A program made the translations under genes and the position numbers. Below are positions 38,082 through 48,249 of a stretch of DNA of 49,555 nt, one piece after another. The DNA is from Anaerolineae bacterium (GTDB taxonomy: Bacteria; Chloroflexota; Anaerolineae; JAFGEY01). The stretch lies in assembly GCA_016783145.1 (NCBI GenBank), contig JADHXD010000013.1:1-49555 (forward strand), read 5' to 3'. Each line of letters opens with the position of its first letter. The stretch's first letter is position 1. The notes beneath the pieces are model-generated. The model was not told the DNA's origin and did no database searches. It worked only from the letters and a program-made list of their open reading frames with translations.

Positions 38082-39410
38082 CTACTTGATGAACCCTTCG
38101 TAGTGGCGCATGCGCAGCTGAGCTTCAAGCTGCTTCATCGTATCCAGGACAACGCCTACTGCGATCAGCAGGCCCGAGCTGGAGATGATCATCCGCGACG
38201 CAGATCCGCCGGTGGCCACACCGAACAGTGCCAGGACAAGGTTGACCAACCACGGCAGGATGGCCACCGCGCCCAGAAACACTGCGCCCGCCAGCGTGAT
38301 CCGCCGCAAGACATTGCTCAAGTACTCGGCCGTTCGATTCCCTGGGCGAAGGCGACCAATGGTGCCCCCTTGCTTCTTGAGCGTGCCCGCAATGTCCTGC
38401 TGCTGAAAGATGACGTCGGTGTAAAAGTAGGTGAACCCAATGACCATCGCGAAATACATCAAATAGTAGTACGCGCTGTTGCCATCAAAGATACCATACA
38501 CGGTCGTGGCGACGTTGCTCAGCCACGTGACCTGAGAGTTCATCAAGTACGACGCGATGACGCCGGGGAACATCAAGAGCGATTGCGCAAAGATGAGCGG
38601 GATCATCCCCGCCGAGTTCACGCGCAGCGGGATGAACGTGCTCTGCCCCCCCGCGATCCGCAAGCGATTCCCCCGCATCCCCAGGACGCGCTTGCCATAC
38701 TGCACCGGGATCCGGCGCTGTCCCTCCTGTATGTACACGATAGCGATGACCGTCAAGACGGTGACGACAAGAAAAGTCACCAACTCTACCCACTGCCCCC
38801 AGAGTGCAGCAAGGCGCCCAGGTATGTTGGCTACGATGCCGCCAAAGATGATGATCGACAGCCCATTGCCGATGCCATCGTTCGAGATCAGCTCTCCCAG
38901 CCAGATGGCAAACATCGTACCCGCCGTCAGGGTCAACAGGGTAGATACCGTCGGCAGCCACGCTTCGGCCGAGAATCCAAAGTTCTCTAGAGCGATGACC
39001 TTGTACTGCACTTGAAGTACCTTGACCTGGCTGTAGGCCTGAAGCAACGTCAAGGGAATGGTCAGGTAGTATTGATACTGGTTGAGCTTGTTGCGCCCGG
39101 CCTCGCCCTGTTTCTGCAGTTCATCCAGCGCTGGGATGATCGGAGTCAGCAACTGAAAGATGATGGTGGCTGTGATGTATGGCCCAACCCCCAGCATCAT
39201 GACCGAAAAGTTGGTCATCGCCCCACCAGAGAACATGTCCAGCAAGTTGAGCAACTGGTTCTCTTGGGCGATCTGCTGCAGCACCTCGCGGTTGATGTTG
39301 GGCAACGGCACGTGTGCCGCCAACCGATAGATCACCAGGATCAGAAAGGTGATCAACAGTTTGCGTCGCAGGTCAGGCAACCTGAAGGCGTTTACTACCC
39401 CTTGTAGCAT
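38082..39410 (-). CDS. secY: Protein translocase subunit SecY
   Basis: A 442-residue protein with ten membrane segments. Landmarks: DLRRKLLITFLILVIYRLAA, LLDMFSGGAMTNFSVMMLGV, GPYITATIIFQLLTPIIPAL, NGLSIIIFGGIVANIPGR and the basic cytoplasmic loops RIPVQYGKR. It forms the pore for protein export with SecE and SecG. AAGGAG precedes the ATG; it follows rplO. Confidence 0.97.
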   Translation of the reverse strand: MLQGVVNAFRLPDLRRKLLITFLILVIYRLAAHVPLPNINREVLQQIAQENQLLNLLDMFSGGAMTNFSVMMLGVGPYITATIIFQLLTPIIPALDELQKQGEAGRNKLNQYQYYLTIPLTLLQAYSQVKVLQVQYKVIALENFGFSAEAWLPTVSTLLTLTAGTMFAIWLGELISNDGIGNGLSIIIFGGIVANIPGRLAALWGQWVELVTFLVVTVLTVIAIVYIQEGQRRIPVQYGKRVLGMRGNRLRIAGGQSTFIPLRVNSAGMIPLIFAQSLLMFPGVIASYLMNSQVTWLSNVATTVYGIFDGNSAYYYLMYFAMVIGFTYFYTDVIFQQQDIAGTLKKQGGTIGRLRPGNRTAEYLSNVLRRITLAGAVFLGAVAILPWLVNLVLALFGVATGGSASRMIISSSGLLIAVGVVLDTMKQLEAQLRMRHYEGFIK

Positions 39411-39454
39411 CGCTTTCTCCTTGGCACGAGCAACCTTGGCTCAGCTCGATGCGA

Positions 39455-39904
39455 TCACATCCCCAGAGGCAAGACCTCGGCCACACCGCCCGCCGCTTCG
39501 ATCTTTGTCTTTGCCGTCGCCGAGAAGCGATGTGCCCGCACGTTCAGCGCGCGATCCAAGTCGCCATCTCCTAGGATGACAATTGGGACGGTCACCTTGT
39601 TGATGATACCCGCTTCTAGCAAGCTTTCGGGCGTCACGTCTTCCTCAAAGCCAGCGATGCGCTCCAGGTTGACCGGCACATATTCCACACGATAGCGATT
39701 CCGGAAGCCGCGTTTCTGCGCCAAGCGACGCACAAGTGGTAGCTGCCCACCCTCGAAATATGGGCGTACCCCACCGCCAGATCGAGAGTTCTGCCCTTTG
39801 GTGCCCCGTCCGGCTGTCTTGCCTTTCCCGGCAGCAATACCGCGTCCCTTGCGCATGCGCCTTTTTTTGGAACCCGGAGCCGGCTGCAAGTCGTGTAATT
39901 TCAT
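39455..39904 (-). CDS. rplO: 50S ribosomal protein L15
   Basis: A 149-residue protein: [20 protein letters not shown], then [40 protein letters not shown] and [20 protein letters not shown]. Complete and between rpmD and secY as usual. Confidence 0.97.
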   Translation of the reverse strand: MKLHDLQPAPGSKKRRMRKGRGIAAGKGKTAGRGTKGQNSRSGGGVRPYFEGGQLPLVRRLAQKRGFRNRYRVEYVPVNLERIAGFEEDVTPESLLEAGIINKVTVPIVILGDGDLDRALNVRAHRFSATAKTKIEAAGGVAEVLPLGM

Positions 39905-39973
39905 ACTCGTTATCCTCCGATCTGACAGGCCCGCAGCGCGATCATCTCCTGCCGTGCCTGTTCAGGCAGAAAC

Positions 39974-40162
39974 CTATCCCACTTGATCGACCTGCACCAA
40001 ATGGCTGATCTTGTTCACCATTCCACGCATGACAGGGTTATCCTGGACCTCGACCACGTCTCCCAGACGCTTCAGGCCCAGCGCCGACAATGTCCCCTTT
40101 TGGCGTGGCGAACACCCTATGCTGCTCTTGACGTACTTGACGCGCAACTTTTTCTCAGTCAT
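39974..40162 (-). CDS. rpmD: 50S ribosomal protein L30
   Basis: A 62-residue protein: LRVKYVKSSIGCSPRQKGTL, then SALGLKRLGDVVEVQDNPVM and RGMVNKISHLVQV. Normal length. Its start overlaps the rpsE stop by eight bases, indicating translational coupling. Confidence 0.96.
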   Translation of the reverse strand: MTEKKLRVKYVKSSIGCSPRQKGTLSALGLKRLGDVVEVQDNPVMRGMVNKISHLVQVDQVG

Positions 40163-40679
40163 TTGTCTGGCTCCACGGAGGGCGTACGTCAGAGACAGGA
40201 ATCCCGCGCATCTTGGCGACCGCTTCTGGGTTCTGCAACTGGCCGAGTCCCTTCAGGGTGGCCATAATGACGTTCAAGACGCTGGAACTGCCCAACGACT
40301 TGGACAGAATGTCCCTGACTCCGGCTGCCTCAACAACGGCACGAACGCCGCCACCAGCGATGACGCCCGTCCCACGAGAAGCAGGTCGCAACAGAACCCT
40401 GGCTCCACCGTACTCGGCAACGATCTCGTGAGGGATCGTCGTTCCGTGCAGGGTGACTCGCGTCATCTCACGACGCGCGCGCGCCGACGCCTTGCGGATC
40501 GCATCTGGAACGCTGCGTGCCTTGCCCATGCCAACTCCCACCTGCCCGTTGTTGTCGCCAACTACCACAACCACTCGGAATCCAAACCGGCGGCCACCTT
40601 TGATCACTTTGGACACGCGAGCAATGTCGACTATGCGTTCGTCTAGCTCGTCGCGCTCGTCCGTTCTTCGTCTCTGCAT
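40155..40679 (-). CDS. rpsE: 30S ribosomal protein S5
   Basis: A 174-residue protein: RIVDIARVSKVIKGGRRFGF, VVVVVGDNNGQVGVGMGKAR, PHEIVAEYGGARVLLRPASR and GTGVIAGGGVRAVVEAAGVR. Two ATG codons stand in a row; the second (40679) was chosen because the first touches the GGAGGG site. It contributes to the mRNA entry tunnel and decoding fidelity. Confidence 0.96.
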   Translation of the reverse strand: MQRRRTDERDELDERIVDIARVSKVIKGGRRFGFRVVVVVGDNNGQVGVGMGKARSVPDAIRKASARARREMTRVTLHGTTIPHEIVAEYGGARVLLRPASRGTGVIAGGGVRAVVEAAGVRDILSKSLGSSSVLNVIMATLKGLGQLQNPEAVAKMRGIPVSDVRPPWSQTND

Positions 40680-40721
40680 CATCCCTCCTACGCGCTCTGC
40701 CTATTCACCCCAAGACAGAGG

Positions 40722-41084
40722 CTAGAACTCCAGACCGCTTTCCCGCGAAGCATCGGCCAGGGCCTTCACACGACCGTGATAGAGGTAGCCACCGCGGTCA
40801 AAGACCACCTGGGTGACCCCCTTGGAGAGGGCCTTTTCAGCCAATCGCTTCCCGACGACTTTTGCCTGTTCCGTCTTGCTCAATCCTGCGACCTGATCCC
40901 GAATGTCGGCATCCAGCGTCGAAGCCGAAACCAGCGTGCAACCGGCGACATCGTCGATAATCTGAGCATAGATGTGCTTCAGACTACGGAATACGTTCAA
41001 GCGTGGCATCTGATCTGTTCCCGATATTTTCCTCCGCACCCGTACATGCCGCCGCTTCCGCGCAGTTGTCCGTGTTTCCTTCAT
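40722..41084 (-). CDS. rplR: 50S ribosomal protein L18
   Basis: A 120-residue protein: [60 protein letters not shown]. Normal; binds 5S rRNA together with L5. Confidence 0.96.
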   Translation of the reverse strand: MKETRTTARKRRHVRVRRKISGTDQMPRLNVFRSLKHIYAQIIDDVAGCTLVSASTLDADIRDQVAGLSKTEQAKVVGKRLAEKALSKGVTQVVFDRGGYLYHGRVKALADASRESGLEF

Positions 41085-41173
41085 CTGTTTCCTCCTGTAG
41101 CAGGTAAACTCATACCTTGCTGCGCCAAGAACCTACCCCAATCATGCTCAACGGTCCACGCATGGGGTAGACA

Positions 41174-41740
41174 TTAGGCAAGCTTGCCCGCCTTGCCTGC
41201 CTTGCGCCGTACATACTCGCCCTGGTAACGTACGCCCTTCCCCTTGTAGGGTTCCGGCGGCCGCCAAGCACGGATATCAGCAGCTACCTGCCCCACGACC
41301 TGCTTGTCGATTCCTGAGACGGTGACCGTCCCCACGGTTTGCCTGTCAACGCCGCTCCGCGACCCCACCTCAAAGCGAACGTCTGGCGGCGGAACGACCT
41401 CAATTGCATGAGAATGGCCCAATTGCAGGATCAGTCGATCGCCACGCAACGCGGCACGATACCCCACACCGATGATCTCCAGCACCTTGCTAAAGCCCTC
41501 GCTGACACCGACGACCATATTGTTGACCAACGAGCGGGTCAGTCCGTGCAGAGCCTTGTGGTGCCGTTGCTCAGAGGGTCGACGGACCTCGATCCGGTCA
41601 CCGACCACCTCGATATGCATATCAGGGTGAAAGGTCTGTTCAAGCGTACCTTTCGGCCCTGTGACCTTCACAGTATTTCCCTCGACGCTCACCTGGACTC
41701 CAGATGGCACAGGAACGGGCAACCTACCAATTCGTGACAC
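41174..41740 (-). CDS. rplF: 50S ribosomal protein L6
   Basis: About 188 residues from a GTG (41738-41740) with GGGAGG seven bases upstream, giving MSRIGRLPVPVPSGVQVSVE. Further landmarks: HKALHGLTRSLVNNMVVGVS, GYRAALRGDRLILQLGHSH and the end PEPYKGKGVRYQGEYVRRKA. It sits near the GTPase-associated centre. Confidence 0.96.
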   Translation of the reverse strand: MSRIGRLPVPVPSGVQVSVEGNTVKVTGPKGTLEQTFHPDMHIEVVGDRIEVRRPSEQRHHKALHGLTRSLVNNMVVGVSEGFSKVLEIIGVGYRAALRGDRLILQLGHSHAIEVVPPPDVRFEVGSRSGVDRQTVGTVTVSGIDKQVVGQVAADIRAWRPPEPYKGKGVRYQGEYVRRKAGKAGKLA

Positions 41741-41876
41741 TGCAATACCTCCCAAATCGTTTCCAGCGATATCGATCGGGCACTTGCATCCAGCGCCAGC
41801 CTTCTAGCATCGCACTCGCCGCTGGCCCTGCCCAACGGTCGGACACACCAACGAACCCGACCGAGCACAGACACCG

Positions 41877-42281
41877 CTACCACACAAAACAGAGCACCTC
41901 GCCGCCCACACCCATGCGCCGAGCCTGACGGTCCGTCAGGATGCCCTTTGGCGTCGAGACAACGGCGATTCCCAGGCCGCTCAACACCCAAGGGATCTCA
42001 CCCCGGCCCACATACACCCGGCATCCAGGCTTGCTCACCCGCTTTAGACCGGTGATCGCCGCCTTGCGCTCCTTGCGCTCGCCCGCGTACTTGAGCCAAA
42101 TGCGGACCTTGGGCTGCGGCCGATCGGGGATCACATCATAATTCTGGATGAATCCCTGGTCCTTGAGAATCCCAATAATCGCCAGCTTTAGCTTGGAGCT
42201 AGGCATAACCAAGGACGTTTGACCTGCCATTATGGCATTCCTGATGCGGGTCAGCATGTCCGCAATTGGATCTGTCATCAT
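41877..42281 (-). CDS. rpsH: 30S ribosomal protein S8
   Basis: A 134-residue protein: [20 protein letters not shown], then [33 protein letters not shown] and [20 protein letters not shown]. It binds 16S rRNA and in E. coli also its own operon mRNA (spc). The first of two ATG codons is reported. Confidence 0.97.
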   Translation of the reverse strand: MMTDPIADMLTRIRNAIMAGQTSLVMPSSKLKLAIIGILKDQGFIQNYDVIPDRPQPKVRIWLKYAGERKERKAAITGLKRVSKPGCRVYVGRGEIPWVLSGLGIAVVSTPKGILTDRQARRMGVGGEVLCFVW

Positions 42282-42395
42282 AATCTCGAATCCTCTCCAA
42301 TAGATCTCTAGTGCAGGCCTCGGGGCCCATCCCGAACGTCAGCCGGCGCCTCTACAGCGGTTCCGATACCGGCTGAGTCGGCAGGCCGCACGAAC

Positions 42396-42578
42396 CTACC
42401 AACTCGCCTTAACCACACCAGGGATCTCGCCCCTGAGCGCCATTTCGCGAAAACAGATACGGCACAGCCCAAACCGCCGGATATATCCCCGCGGTCGCCC
42501 ACAGACTTGACAGCGATTTCTCACCTGCACCTTGTACTTGCGGCGCATCTCCCGGTATGGCATACACGTCTTTGACAC
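42396..42578 (-). CDS. rpsN: 30S ribosomal protein S14, zinc (type Z)
   Basis: A 60-residue protein from a GTG start with AGGAGGGG upstream. The zinc ligands are in [20 protein letters not shown] and ICFRE (CxxC...CxxC). The short zinc form is the ancestral type Z. It begins nine bases after rplE. Confidence 0.96.
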   Translation of the reverse strand: MSKTCMPYREMRRKYKVQVRNRCQVCGRPRGYIRRFGLCRICFREMALRGEIPGVVKASW

Positions 42579-42587
42579 ATTCCCCTC

Positions 42588-43136
42588 CTACAGCTCTGTC
42601 CGAGCAAAGGGCACGCCCAGCAAGGCCAACAACTGGCGCCCTTCCTCATCCGTCTGAGCGGTGGTGACGATAGTGATCTCCATCCCACGAATCTTGTCGA
42701 TCTTGGCGTAGTTGATCTCTGGGAACACAAGCTGCTCTTGCAGGCCCAGCGAATAGTTGCCACGCCCATCAAAGGAGTTCGGGGACACCCCGCGGAAGTC
42801 GCGGCGTCGAGGCAGAGCGACGTTGCACAGACGGTCCAGAAAATCCCACATGCGATCGCCGCGCAGGGTGACCTTGGTGCCAATCTGTCGCCCCTGACGG
42901 AGCCTGAAGGCGGCGATAGACTTGCGCGCCCGGGTAATGACCGGCTGCTGTCCCGTGATCACCCTCAGATCCTCCACCGCGGCATCCAGCGCCTTGGCGT
43001 TCTGCATTGCCTCGCCCATACCAATGTTGACCACGATCTTTTCCACCCGCGGGGCCTGCAACGCGTTCTCGTACTCGAACTCTTTGACCATCTGCGAAAC
43101 GACTTCGTTCTTGTATTGTTCTTTAAGTCTCGGCAT
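42588..43136 (-). CDS. rplE: 50S ribosomal protein L5
   Basis: About 182 residues from the ATG at 43134-43136: [58 protein letters not shown] and [20 protein letters not shown]. Normal. Binds 5S rRNA. An upstream in-frame extension overlaps rplX and is not used. Confidence 0.97.
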   Translation of the reverse strand: MPRLKEQYKNEVVSQMVKEFEYENALQAPRVEKIVVNIGMGEAMQNAKALDAAVEDLRVITGQQPVITRARKSIAAFRLRQGRQIGTKVTLRGDRMWDFLDRLCNVALPRRRDFRGVSPNSFDGRGNYSLGLQEQLVFPEINYAKIDKIRGMEITIVTTAQTDEEGRQLLALLGVPFARTEL

Positions 43137-43155
43137 ATCAGCACTCCTCACAAGA

Positions 43156-43476
43156 TCAGTCAATCTGCGCCTTGCACTTTTTGCAGACGCGTATCTTGCG
43201 GCCACCCTCCATGTCGGTATATCCCACGCGCGTTCGCTCCTGGCAGCTCGGACACACCAGCATCAGATTTGAGACATCGATCGCAGCCTCCAGCTCTATC
43301 CGCCCCCCGGGCGTCTGCTGGCGCCCCGCCGGGATCGCGCGCTGGTGCTTGATCACGATGTTGACGCCCTCAACGATCACTCTGTTCTTCTTGGGCAACG
43401 CGATGCGCACCGTGCCTCGCATCCCTCGATCGTTTCCCTGAATCACTTCTACCGTATCACCGGCTTTGATCTTCAC
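43156..43476 (-). CDS. rplX: 50S ribosomal protein L24
   Basis: About 106 residues from a GTG at 43474-43476 with GGAGGAG five bases upstream: [20 protein letters not shown], then [37 protein letters not shown] and a second Cys pair ([10 protein letters not shown]), so it is the zinc-ribbon form. Confidence 0.96.
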   Translation of the reverse strand: MKIKAGDTVEVIQGNDRGMRGTVRIALPKKNRVIVEGVNIVIKHQRAIPAGRQQTPGGRIELEAAIDVSNLMLVCPSCQERTRVGYTDMEGGRKIRVCKKCKAQID

Positions 43477-43555
43477 TACAGCTCCTCCTGAGAGGCCACC
43501 CACGCATCATCAGGCCGCAAACGTCTGGGCACCTCTACCCACCTCTCGCCAAACC

Positions 43556-43927
43556 CTATAGCACTTCTGGCGCTAGAGAGACGATCTTCATAAATCCCTT
43601 TTCACGCAGCTCGCGGGCCACCGGACCGAAAATGCGCGTTCCACGTGGGTTCTTGGTCAAGGCATCCAGAAGGACGGCAGCGTTGTCGTCGAACCGAATC
43701 GTAGAACCATCCGGCCGGCCCAGCTCTTTCTTGGTGCGAACGATCACAGCTCGCACGATCTCTCCCTTTTTGACCGATGAAGTGGGCGTAGCCTGCTTAA
43801 CGGAGGCGACAATCACATCTCCAACGGAACCGTATCGACGCCTGGAGCCTCCGAGCACGCGGATGCAGCCGATCTCACGTACTCCGGTATTGTCAGCCAC
43901 AGACAGATGGGACTCTTGCTGAATCAT
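43556..43927 (-). CDS. rplN: 50S ribosomal protein L14
   Basis: A 123-residue protein: [40 protein letters not shown] and [20 protein letters not shown]. Standard length and sequence; lies at the subunit interface. Confidence 0.97.
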   Translation of the reverse strand: MIQQESHLSVADNTGVREIGCIRVLGGSRRRYGSVGDVIVASVKQATPTSSVKKGEIVRAVIVRTKKELGRPDGSTIRFDDNAAVLLDALTKNPRGTRIFGPVARELREKGFMKIVSLAPEVL

Positions 43928-43937
43928 CTTCTGCTCC

Positions 43938-44189
43938 TTAACGCGCTCGCTCTAGTATCTCCTCAACCACCCACCGCTTGCGGCGGCTCAGCGGCCGAGA
44001 TTCGACGATGCGAACTCTATCCCCAAGGTGACAAGTGCTCTCTTCGTCGTGAGCCAGGTACTTTTTGACGTCCTTGATCACTTTCTGGTAGACCCGGTGC
44101 CTGTATAGACGCTCTACACCAACGACCACCGTCTTGTCCATCTTGTCACTCACGACCACACCCACCATTCGTTTTCTCTGACCGCGCAT
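43938..44189 (-). CDS. rpsQ: 30S ribosomal protein S17
   Basis: About 83 residues from the ATG at 44187-44189: [40 protein letters not shown] and [19 protein letters not shown]. The start lies four bases after the rpmC stop; a longer frame would overlap rpmC. Confidence 0.96.
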   Translation of the reverse strand: MRGQRKRMVGVVVSDKMDKTVVVGVERLYRHRVYQKVIKDVKKYLAHDEESTCHLGDRVRIVESRPLSRRKRWVVEEILERAR

Positions 44190-44193
44190 TTCC

Positions 44194-44394
44194 TTACTCC
44201 TCTCCAGCCAGCTCGCGCTCGCGCAACATGGTCTCCAGGCGGGCAATATCTCGCCGTGCTACCTTTAGCACGTTGTGATCCCGGATCTGCGTAGTTGCCC
44301 ACTGAAACCGCAGGTTGAACAAATTCCCGCGAGCCGTCTCGATCTCTTCCCGCACTTGTTCCGTAGACATCGCTCGAATCTCTGACGCTTTCAT
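44194..44394 (-). CDS. rpmC: 50S ribosomal protein L29
   Basis: A 66-residue protein: [40 protein letters not shown]. Its start overlaps the rplP stop (ATGA). Near the peptide exit site. Confidence 0.96.
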   Translation of the reverse strand: MKASEIRAMSTEQVREEIETARGNLFNLRFQWATTQIRDHNVLKVARRDIARLETMLRERELAGEE

Positions 44395-44825
44395 GCCCTC
44401 TCACTCCCACCTGCCAGGTCATAACGTGCCACGACCTGAGTCTTGATCGGCAGCTTGTGCGATGCCTGGACCAACAACTGGCGAGATGCCTCAGCATCCA
44501 ACCCCGAGATCTCGAACAGCACGCGCCCCGGCTTGATCACCGCAACCCAGTGATCGACAGCGCCCTTGCCCTTGCCCATGCGCGTTTCCGCTGGCTTTTT
44601 GGTAACCGGCTTGTCCGGGAACACGCGAATCCAGTACTTGCCGTGACGTCGGGTCTGACGAACGATCACACGACGAGCCGACTCGATCTGGCGGCTGGTC
44701 ATCCAGCAAGGCTCCAGAGCCTGCAGACCGTACTCTCCAAAGCTGACCTGGGCCCCACGATGAGCACGGCCCTTCATGCGCCCTCGAAACTGTTTTCTGA
44801 ACTTGACCCGCTTCGGCATCAACAT
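44391..44825 (-). CDS. rplP: 50S ribosomal protein L16
   Basis: A 144-residue protein: [60 protein letters not shown] and [20 protein letters not shown]. Normal. Contacts tRNA in the A site. Confidence 0.97.
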   Translation of the reverse strand: MLMPKRVKFRKQFRGRMKGRAHRGAQVSFGEYGLQALEPCWMTSRQIESARRVIVRQTRRHGKYWIRVFPDKPVTKKPAETRMGKGKGAVDHWVAVIKPGRVLFEISGLDAEASRQLLVQASHKLPIKTQVVARYDLAGGSERA

Positions 44826-44894
44826 AACAACCTACTCCTTATCGACCTGATCACCCACCCAGGGCTCCGAGCGCGATCGCATCTGGCCGTGGCC

Positions 44895-45545
44895 TTAGGC
44901 CTCCATCTCCCGCCCCAAGCCCAGCACCTCGCCCTTGTAGATCCACACCTTGATCCCGATCCGACCGTAGGTGGTGAGCGCTTCGACACGGGCAAAGTCG
45001 ATGTCCGCTCGCAGCGTGTGACGTGGAATCCGACCCTCGCTCACGCTCTCGCGTCGCGCCATCTCTGCGCCAGACAAGCGGCCGCCGCATTTGATCATCA
45101 CGCCCTTGGCGCCGGCGCGCATCGCCTGTTGTACGGCGCGGCGCATCGCACGACCGTGCGAAATCCGCCGCTCGAGCTGTCCAGAGATGTTCTCCGCAAC
45201 CAGTCGAGCGCACAGATCGGGCTTCTCGATCTCTTGGACCTCGATCTTGATCCGCTTCCCGGTCATGAGCTCCAGGCTCTGGCGCAGGTCTTTCACCGCA
45301 GAGCCCCGCCGGCCGATGATGATCCCCGGCCTGGCCGTGTGGATCATCACGATCACCTGATTCGGGAGGCGCTCGATCTCGACATCGGCAATGCCCGCAT
45401 GGCCTGCCAGTTCCCGGATCGTCTTGCGGATCTCCAGATCCTCGCCCAAGCGCTGGACGAACTCTTCGCCCTCAGCATACCAGCGCGACTTCCAAGTCTT
45501 GATAATCCCCAACCTGAACCCTAGTGGATGAACCTTGCGTCCCAA
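44895..45545 (-). CDS. rpsC: 30S ribosomal protein S3
   Basis: A 216-residue protein: MGRKVHPLGFRLGIIKTWKS, the KH domain HTARPGIIIGRRGSAVKDLR and the C-terminal domain GRAMRRAVQQAMRAGAKGVM and IKVWIYKGEVLG. It lacks any long C-terminal extension. Confidence 0.97.
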   Translation of the reverse strand: MGRKVHPLGFRLGIIKTWKSRWYAEGEEFVQRLGEDLEIRKTIRELAGHAGIADVEIERLPNQVIVMIHTARPGIIIGRRGSAVKDLRQSLELMTGKRIKIEVQEIEKPDLCARLVAENISGQLERRISHGRAMRRAVQQAMRAGAKGVMIKCGGRLSGAEMARRESVSEGRIPRHTLRADIDFARVEALTTYGRIGIKVWIYKGEVLGLGREMEA

Positions 45546-45591
45546 CGGCTTCCTCCCTCAGTCTGAGCCACAGCCTCAGCGACGGCCCTGG

Positions 45592-45954
45592 CTACTCGTA
45601 CTCGTACTCTTCCAAAACGACAGTAATGTGCGATGAACGACGCAATATAGGCTTGAACCGTCCCCTGGCCCCAAAGCGACGCCATTTGCGGAGCGGGGCG
45701 CCGTCGACGTATATCCGTGAGATGTACAGGTCATCGCGCGACAAGCCAAAGTTCTCTTCAGCATTGGCCACAGCCGAGCGCACCAACTTGAAGACGGGCC
45801 CTGCAGCAGCCTGTGGCATAAACTGGAGGGCGTCCAGCGCGGCCACGACGTCCTTCTCGCGGATCTGATCGACGACCAGGCGCGCCTTCTGCGGCGAAAC
45901 CCGCACGTATCGCGCTATAGCTTTGACTTCTGTACGCAAGTACTCTTCCGACAT
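45592..45954 (-). CDS. rplV: 50S ribosomal protein L22
   Basis: About 120 residues from the ATG at 45952-45954: VKAIARYVRVSPQKARLVVD, VRSAVANAEENFGLSRDDLY, ISRIYVDGAPLRKWRRFGAR. The loop that lines the exit tunnel is of usual size. Confidence 0.96.
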   Translation of the reverse strand: MSEEYLRTEVKAIARYVRVSPQKARLVVDQIREKDVVAALDALQFMPQAAAGPVFKLVRSAVANAEENFGLSRDDLYISRIYVDGAPLRKWRRFGARGRFKPILRRSSHITVVLEEYEYE

Positions 45955-46010
45955 CACTCGTCCTTCCTCACCGGGCTACAAGCAGCTCGCAGCAGCACGA
46001 TATCGCCCGA

Positions 46011-46286
46011 TCAGCGTCTCTTTCTTTCCCTAACAATGTGACCACGGAACGTACGGGTCGGCGCAAACTCCCCCAGTCGGTGCCCGACCATGTTCTCCGT
46101 GACATATACGGGCACGTGACGCCGACCATCGTGCACGGCTATCGTGTGTCCCACCATCTGGGGAAAGATCACCGAGGCACGGGACCAGGTTTTGATCACG
46201 CGCTTTTCACCGCGCAGGTTCATGGCCTCGATCTTTCGGAGCAGCTTGGGCTCTACAAAAGGTCCCTTCTTTAACGATCTGGACAC
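46011..46286 (-). CDS. rpsS: 30S ribosomal protein S19
   Basis: A 91-residue protein from a [23 protein letters not shown], then [20 protein letters not shown] and [20 protein letters not shown]. Normal. Pairs with S13 in the head of the 30S subunit. Confidence 0.97.
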   Translation of the reverse strand: MSRSLKKGPFVEPKLLRKIEAMNLRGEKRVIKTWSRASVIFPQMVGHTIAVHDGRRHVPVYVTENMVGHRLGEFAPTRTFRGHIVRERKRR

Positions 46287-46296
46287 ATCTGCCTCC

Positions 46297-47133
46297 TTAC
46301 CGTTTCTTGCTCACGCGACGGCGCACGATGTACTTGTCCGTACGCTTGTTCTGACGGGTTCGTTTGCCCAATGTCTTCTTGCCCCAGGGGCTCTTTGGAC
46401 TGGGCATACCGATGGGTGTCCGGCCCTCACCACCACCGTGTGGGTGATCGCGAGGCGACATCGCCGACCCGCGAACACTGGGACGACGGCCCAACCAACG
46501 ATTCCGCCCGGCCTTGCCCAGTTTGATCAGCCCGTGCTCGGTGTTTCCCACCTGACCAATGGTCGCCATACAGTCCACAGGGATCAGCCGGGTCTCACTC
46601 GACGGCAAGCGGACCTGCGCATACCGCCCTTCCTTGACCAGGATCTGCGCCGCGCCACCCGCCGCCCGTACCAACTGTCCCCCCCGTCCGGGCTGCAGTT
46701 CGACGTTGTGAACCAACGTGCCCTGAGGAATGAGCCCTATCGGAAGTGCATTACCCACTCTTGGCTCAGCCTCAGGTCCACTCATCACCGTATCGCCCGT
46801 CGCCAAGCCCAACGGGGCAATGATGTAGCGACGCTCCCCATCGGCATAGAGGAGCAGCGCAATGCGTGCCGAACGGTTCGGATCGTATTCGATAGATTCT
46901 ACGCGCGCAGCGATACCAAGCTTATCCCGCTTGAAATCGACGACACGGTACTGGCGCTTGTGCCCGCCGCCACGATGGCGCACGGTGATCCTTCCCCCAA
47001 AGTTGCGCCCTGCACGCTTGCGCAGGGGCTGCAACAAGGAACGCTCTGGCCGGGAACGGGTTATCTCCTCAAAGTCCGAGACTGTCATTCCCCGCCGACC
47101 AGCAGAGGTCGGTTTGTATGCTCTGATTCCCAT
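46297..47133 (-). CDS. rplB: 50S ribosomal protein L2
   Basis: About 278 residues from the ATG at 47131-47133: [60 protein letters not shown] and the conserved end [20 protein letters not shown]. The His of the last motif lies near the peptidyl transferase centre. An upstream in-frame extension reaches into non-homologous sequence. Confidence 0.97.
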   Translation of the reverse strand: MGIRAYKPTSAGRRGMTVSDFEEITRSRPERSLLQPLRKRAGRNFGGRITVRHRGGGHKRQYRVVDFKRDKLGIAARVESIEYDPNRSARIALLLYADGERRYIIAPLGLATGDTVMSGPEAEPRVGNALPIGLIPQGTLVHNVELQPGRGGQLVRAAGGAAQILVKEGRYAQVRLPSSETRLIPVDCMATIGQVGNTEHGLIKLGKAGRNRWLGRRPSVRGSAMSPRDHPHGGGEGRTPIGMPSPKSPWGKKTLGKRTRQNKRTDKYIVRRRVSKKR

Positions 47134-47245
47134 TCTCGATGAACTCCCTTTCAGTACCAGGCCCGTCCCAATGCATGCCAATCTGGATTGGGCCCGAACT
47201 CAGTCGTGCGGCACTGGTCGCGCTCTCTCCTGCAGCGCGAGCAGG

Positions 47246-47539
47246 CTACACCCCTTCAAAGATCTCCAGGCGCTCACCCTCGGCCAAGGTGACAATGGCC
47301 TTCTTCCACGCTGGCTTGCGCACGATCACCCGCCGCCCATAGCGGCCCTGTTTCGGCTTGACGTTGATGATGCGCACCTTGACCACATCCACCTCAAAGA
47401 TCCGCTGAACCGCTTCCTTAACCTGCTGCTTGTTCGCCCGGCGATCTACCTCGAACGAGTACTGCGGCTCGTATAGCGCCCCCTGATAGCGCGCCTTTTC
47501 GGTGTCAACCGGTCGCTTCAAAACATCGTAAACGTTCAT
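47246..47539 (-). CDS. rplW: 50S ribosomal protein L23
   Basis: A 97-residue protein: [59 protein letters not shown]. Docking site for trigger factor and SRP at the tunnel exit. GGAGG precedes the ATG. Confidence 0.97.
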   Translation of the reverse strand: MNVYDVLKRPVDTEKARYQGALYEPQYSFEVDRRANKQQVKEAVQRIFEVDVVKVRIINVKPKQGRYGRRVIVRKPAWKKAIVTLAEGERLEIFEGV

Positions 47540-47556
47540 CTAGATCCTCCAGGGCA

Positions 47557-48180
47557 TTACCCCAAAATGTCCTCGATCACCTTCACCGATCCCTGAGGGA
47601 TGAGCAGGTAATCATAGCCCAGCAAATCGCGGATGTTGAGATAGCTCGCGCGAACGGTCTTGACATCGGGCAGATTGCGTGCCGAGCGCTCCACGCCCTC
47701 GTTTTTCTCGGGAAGCATGATCAGCACACTTCCCTCCAGGTTCAGGCGCTCGATGAGTCCGACTATCTCCCGCGTTCTTGGGGTGCCCATCTCCAGGGCG
47801 TCCAGGACGACGATCTGCTCCTCCTGTGCCTTTACAGACAGCGCCGACCGATATGCCGCACGACGCATCTTGCGCGGCATCTTTTTCTCATAGCTTCGCG
47901 GCAGTGGACCGTGGGCAACGCCTCCTCCGGGCCACAGGTTGACCTTCATCGAGCCATGCCGCGCACGGCCGGTCCCCTTCTGACGCCAAATCTTGCGCGT
48001 CGAACCCCGCACCTCGCCTCGGGTCTTGGCTTTGTGCGTGCCCAGCCGAGCATTGGCAAGCTGGCGGACCAGCGCCTGGTGCATCAAAGCCTTGCTCACT
48101 GGGGCACCGAATATGTCGTCCCGCAACTCGGTTTCACCGACGACTTCTCCCGCCATATTCCGTACTGGAACCAACATCAT
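47557..48180 (-). CDS. rplD: 50S ribosomal protein L4
   Basis: About 207 residues: MMLVPVRNMAGEVVGETELR, the tunnel loop TRGEVRGSTRKIWRQKGTGR followed by ARHGSMKVNLWPGGGVAHGP, and NIRDLLGYDYLLIPQGSVK. AGGAG stands before two consecutive ATG codons; either could be used. In E. coli L4 also represses the S10 operon. Confidence 0.96.
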   Translation of the reverse strand: MMLVPVRNMAGEVVGETELRDDIFGAPVSKALMHQALVRQLANARLGTHKAKTRGEVRGSTRKIWRQKGTGRARHGSMKVNLWPGGGVAHGPLPRSYEKKMPRKMRRAAYRSALSVKAQEEQIVVLDALEMGTPRTREIVGLIERLNLEGSVLIMLPEKNEGVERSARNLPDVKTVRASYLNIRDLLGYDYLLIPQGSVKVIEDILG

Positions 48181-48249
48181 CCTTCTCCTAGACGCCACGC
48201 CGACCAGCGCCACAAGCCAGCCAACCCATACGCATCTTCTGCGCCAGGG

